DNA from: Chitinophaga caeni
GTDB taxonomy: Bacteria; Bacteroidota; Bacteroidia; Chitinophagales; Chitinophagaceae
Length of the DNA: 64,000 nt
Reading direction: 5' to 3'
Assembly (NCBI RefSeq): GCF_002557795.1
Contig: NZ_CP023777.1
Span: forward strand, 4,969,001-5,033,000
A program made the position numbers and the translations under genes. Shown here one piece after another: positions 62,972 to 64,000 of the stretch (positions are counted from its first letter, which is position 1; each line of letters starts with the position of its first letter). Below the pieces are notes generated by a model. It was not told where the DNA came from, ran no database searches, and saw only the letters and a program-made list of their open reading frames with translations.

Positions 62972-63526
62972 ATGGAAAAGAAAAGATGCGCCTGGTGTTT
63001 AAAGGACAAATTATATATGGATTACCATGACCATGAATGGGGTACTCCACTGCATGATGACACCAGGTTGTTCGAGATGCTCAACCTCGAAGGGGCACAA
63101 GCAGGACTAAGTTGGTACACAGTCCTTACCAAGCGTGAAAACTACCGTGAAGCTTTTGACAATTGGGATGCTAAAAAAATTGCCAAATATGGTGATAAAA
63201 AAGTTGCTGAGCTTTTAGCGAATCCCGGTATCATCAGGAACAAGTTAAAGGTGGCCGCTACTATTTCTAATGCCGCGGCCTTCCTTGCCGTGCAAAAGGA
63301 ATTTGGTAGCTTCGATCATTATATATGGTCGTTCGTAGAGCATCAACCGATCGTTAACCAGTTCAAATCGTTATCACAAGTACCTGCAAAAACCGGCATC
63401 TCGGATATGATGAGCAAGGATCTGAAAAAGAGAGGGTTTAAGTTTGTCGGCTCAACGATCTGCTATGCATTCATGCAAGCCGTTGGCATGACGAATGATC
63501 ATATGATGGATTGTTGGAAAAGATAA
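62972..63526 (+). CDS. tag: DNA-3-methyladenine glycosylase I
   Basis: Removes 3-methyladenine from alkylated DNA. 184 aa. It has the zinc ligands Cys6, His19, His177 and Cys181 (the E. coli Cys4, His17, His175, Cys179 set, shifted by two) and the family start KRCAWCLKDKLYMDYHDHEWGTPLHDD. LFEMLNLEGAQAGLSWYTVLTKRENYREAF and the helix-hairpin-helix region with FKFVGSTICYAFMQAVGMTNDH are typical. It is preceded by an inverted repeat and 180 bp of plain AT-rich DNA. Certain call. Confidence 0.97.
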   Translation: MEKKRCAWCLKDKLYMDYHDHEWGTPLHDDTRLFEMLNLEGAQAGLSWYTVLTKRENYREAFDNWDAKKIAKYGDKKVAELLANPGIIRNKLKVAATISNAAAFLAVQKEFGSFDHYIWSFVEHQPIVNQFKSLSQVPAKTGISDMMSKDLKKRGFKFVGSTICYAFMQAVGMTNDHMMDCWKR

Positions 63527-63705
63527 TAGATTATTAATTTTATCCCGATTGATTATCAATGCTTTATTAAATTCAAAGCTATAATTGTTTATATAAACCG
63601 TGTTTTAACGGTGTACCGGGAATAGTGGATAGATTATTTTCGAATAAATTTAAACCCATGGACCCGGTATTAAATATAAATAGTCATAAAAATTACAATA
63701 CTGTA

Positions 63706-64000
63706 ATGGATAAAATTAAGGTAGCCTTGGTAGACGACCATAAACTATTACGCTCCGGATTGGCTAATCTTATCGATACATTCGATGAGTATGATGTAGT
63801 TTTCCAAGCGGATAATGGTATTAGTATGCAGCAGGAGTTGAAAAAAGCCGAGGAGCCTGACATTCTTTTGCTTGACATCGATATGCCGGAAATGAATGGT
63901 TATGAAACAGCGCTTTGGCTCAAAGAGAATGCGCCTAATGTGAAAATTTTGGCGTTAAGTATGCACGACAATGAAGAAGCGATTACCCGGATGCTGCAAC
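63706..64000 (+). CDS. NarL/FixJ-type response regulator, cut by window end
   Basis: Only the first 98 residues are present. The receiver (REC) domain reads MDKIKVALVDDHKLLRSGLANLI, with the acidic pair Asp10-Asp11, and the phosphoacceptor Asp in ILLLDIDMPEMNGYETA (the LLDIDMP block). The ALSMHDNEEAI segment carries the conserved Ser. This N-terminus is that of LuxR-type two-component regulators, which would end in a helix-turn-helix beyond the window. An in-frame ATG at 63658 adds 16 residues; the ATG at 63706 fits the family best. The partner kinase is not visible. Confidence 0.9.
   Translation, partial: MDKIKVALVDDHKLLRSGLANLIDTFDEYDVVFQADNGISMQQELKKAEEPDILLLDIDMPEMNGYETALWLKENAPNVKILALSMHDNEEAITRMLQ

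Overview
The window is chromosomal DNA from a Bacteroidota bacterium, most likely a member of Chitinophagaceae close to Chitinophaga. This rests on gene content (TonB-dependent receptor plus DUF4249 lipoprotein, head-GIN/DUF4097 surface proteins, DUF4421, DUF4954, DUF3472, GlmU-like hexapeptide protein, long Bacteroidota-type LptD, YajQ, type-B L31), on -7 elements of the form TAnnTTTG upstream of several genes, and on weak or absent Shine-Dalgarno sequences. It is mostly ordinary housekeeping sequence. Accessory structure is concentrated at four places: the left edge, about 19.4-21.45 kb, 27.3-27.6 kb and 34.9-36.1/43.0-44.2 kb.

Layout. 1-5.3 kb: a very strong 95-nt hairpin, small hypothetical proteins, an AraC and an Rrf2 regulator, a secreted protein and a DUF3472 lipoprotein. 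5.6-12 kb (minus strand): membrane pyrophosphatase, the bifunctional NAD(P)HX repair enzyme, two tandem paralogous beta-barrel proteins and NhaA. 12-19.4 kb: envelope cluster with an OstA/LptA-like protein, an MCE/MlaD protein and an amidase with SPOR domain on the minus strand, divergent from LptD. 19.4-21.45 kb: a probable integration scar at tRNA-Arg(UCU). It has a truncated integrase N-terminus, four copies of a 12-bp direct repeat, and a Panacea-domain gene overlapping a small membrane-protein gene, which is a candidate toxin-antitoxin pair. 21.5-34 kb (mostly plus strand): ung, plsC, a TonB receptor/DUF4249/barrel operon, a MITE-like element, an ECF41-type sigma factor beside its expected carboxymuconolactone decarboxylase partner, a sterol-desaturase-like hydroxylase, a BlaI/BlaR1 pair with two visible operators, and a C1 peptidase.

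34-45.8 kb (minus strand): acylphosphatase, a small unknown protein behind two dyads, a repeat-rich gap with an octamer array, a 2H-phosphoesterase-like protein, tpiA, a GlmU-like protein, rpmE2, yajQ, and a four-gene ECF sigma/membrane protein/DUF4097-like/GIN operon. That operon is followed by a 1.3-kb non-coding region holding a REP-like element and a 259-bp tandem satellite, then DUF4421 and a phosphodiesterase. 45.9-52 kb: a complete histidine-utilisation operon (MarR, hutH, hutU, hutI, hutG) closed by a canonical terminator. 52-64 kb: SET-domain protein, bestrophin, MgtE, a histidine phosphatase, a DPP4-like peptidase, a small unknown, glmS with a DUF4954 protein, tag, and the start of a response regulator cut by the window end.

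The most promising unexplained unit is the Panacea/2-TM gene pair inside the tRNA-Arg scar. The 259-bp satellite, the 95-nt hairpin and the dyads at 35.02-35.06 kb are the non-coding structures most worth following up. All assignments come from reading the sequence; no database search was run.
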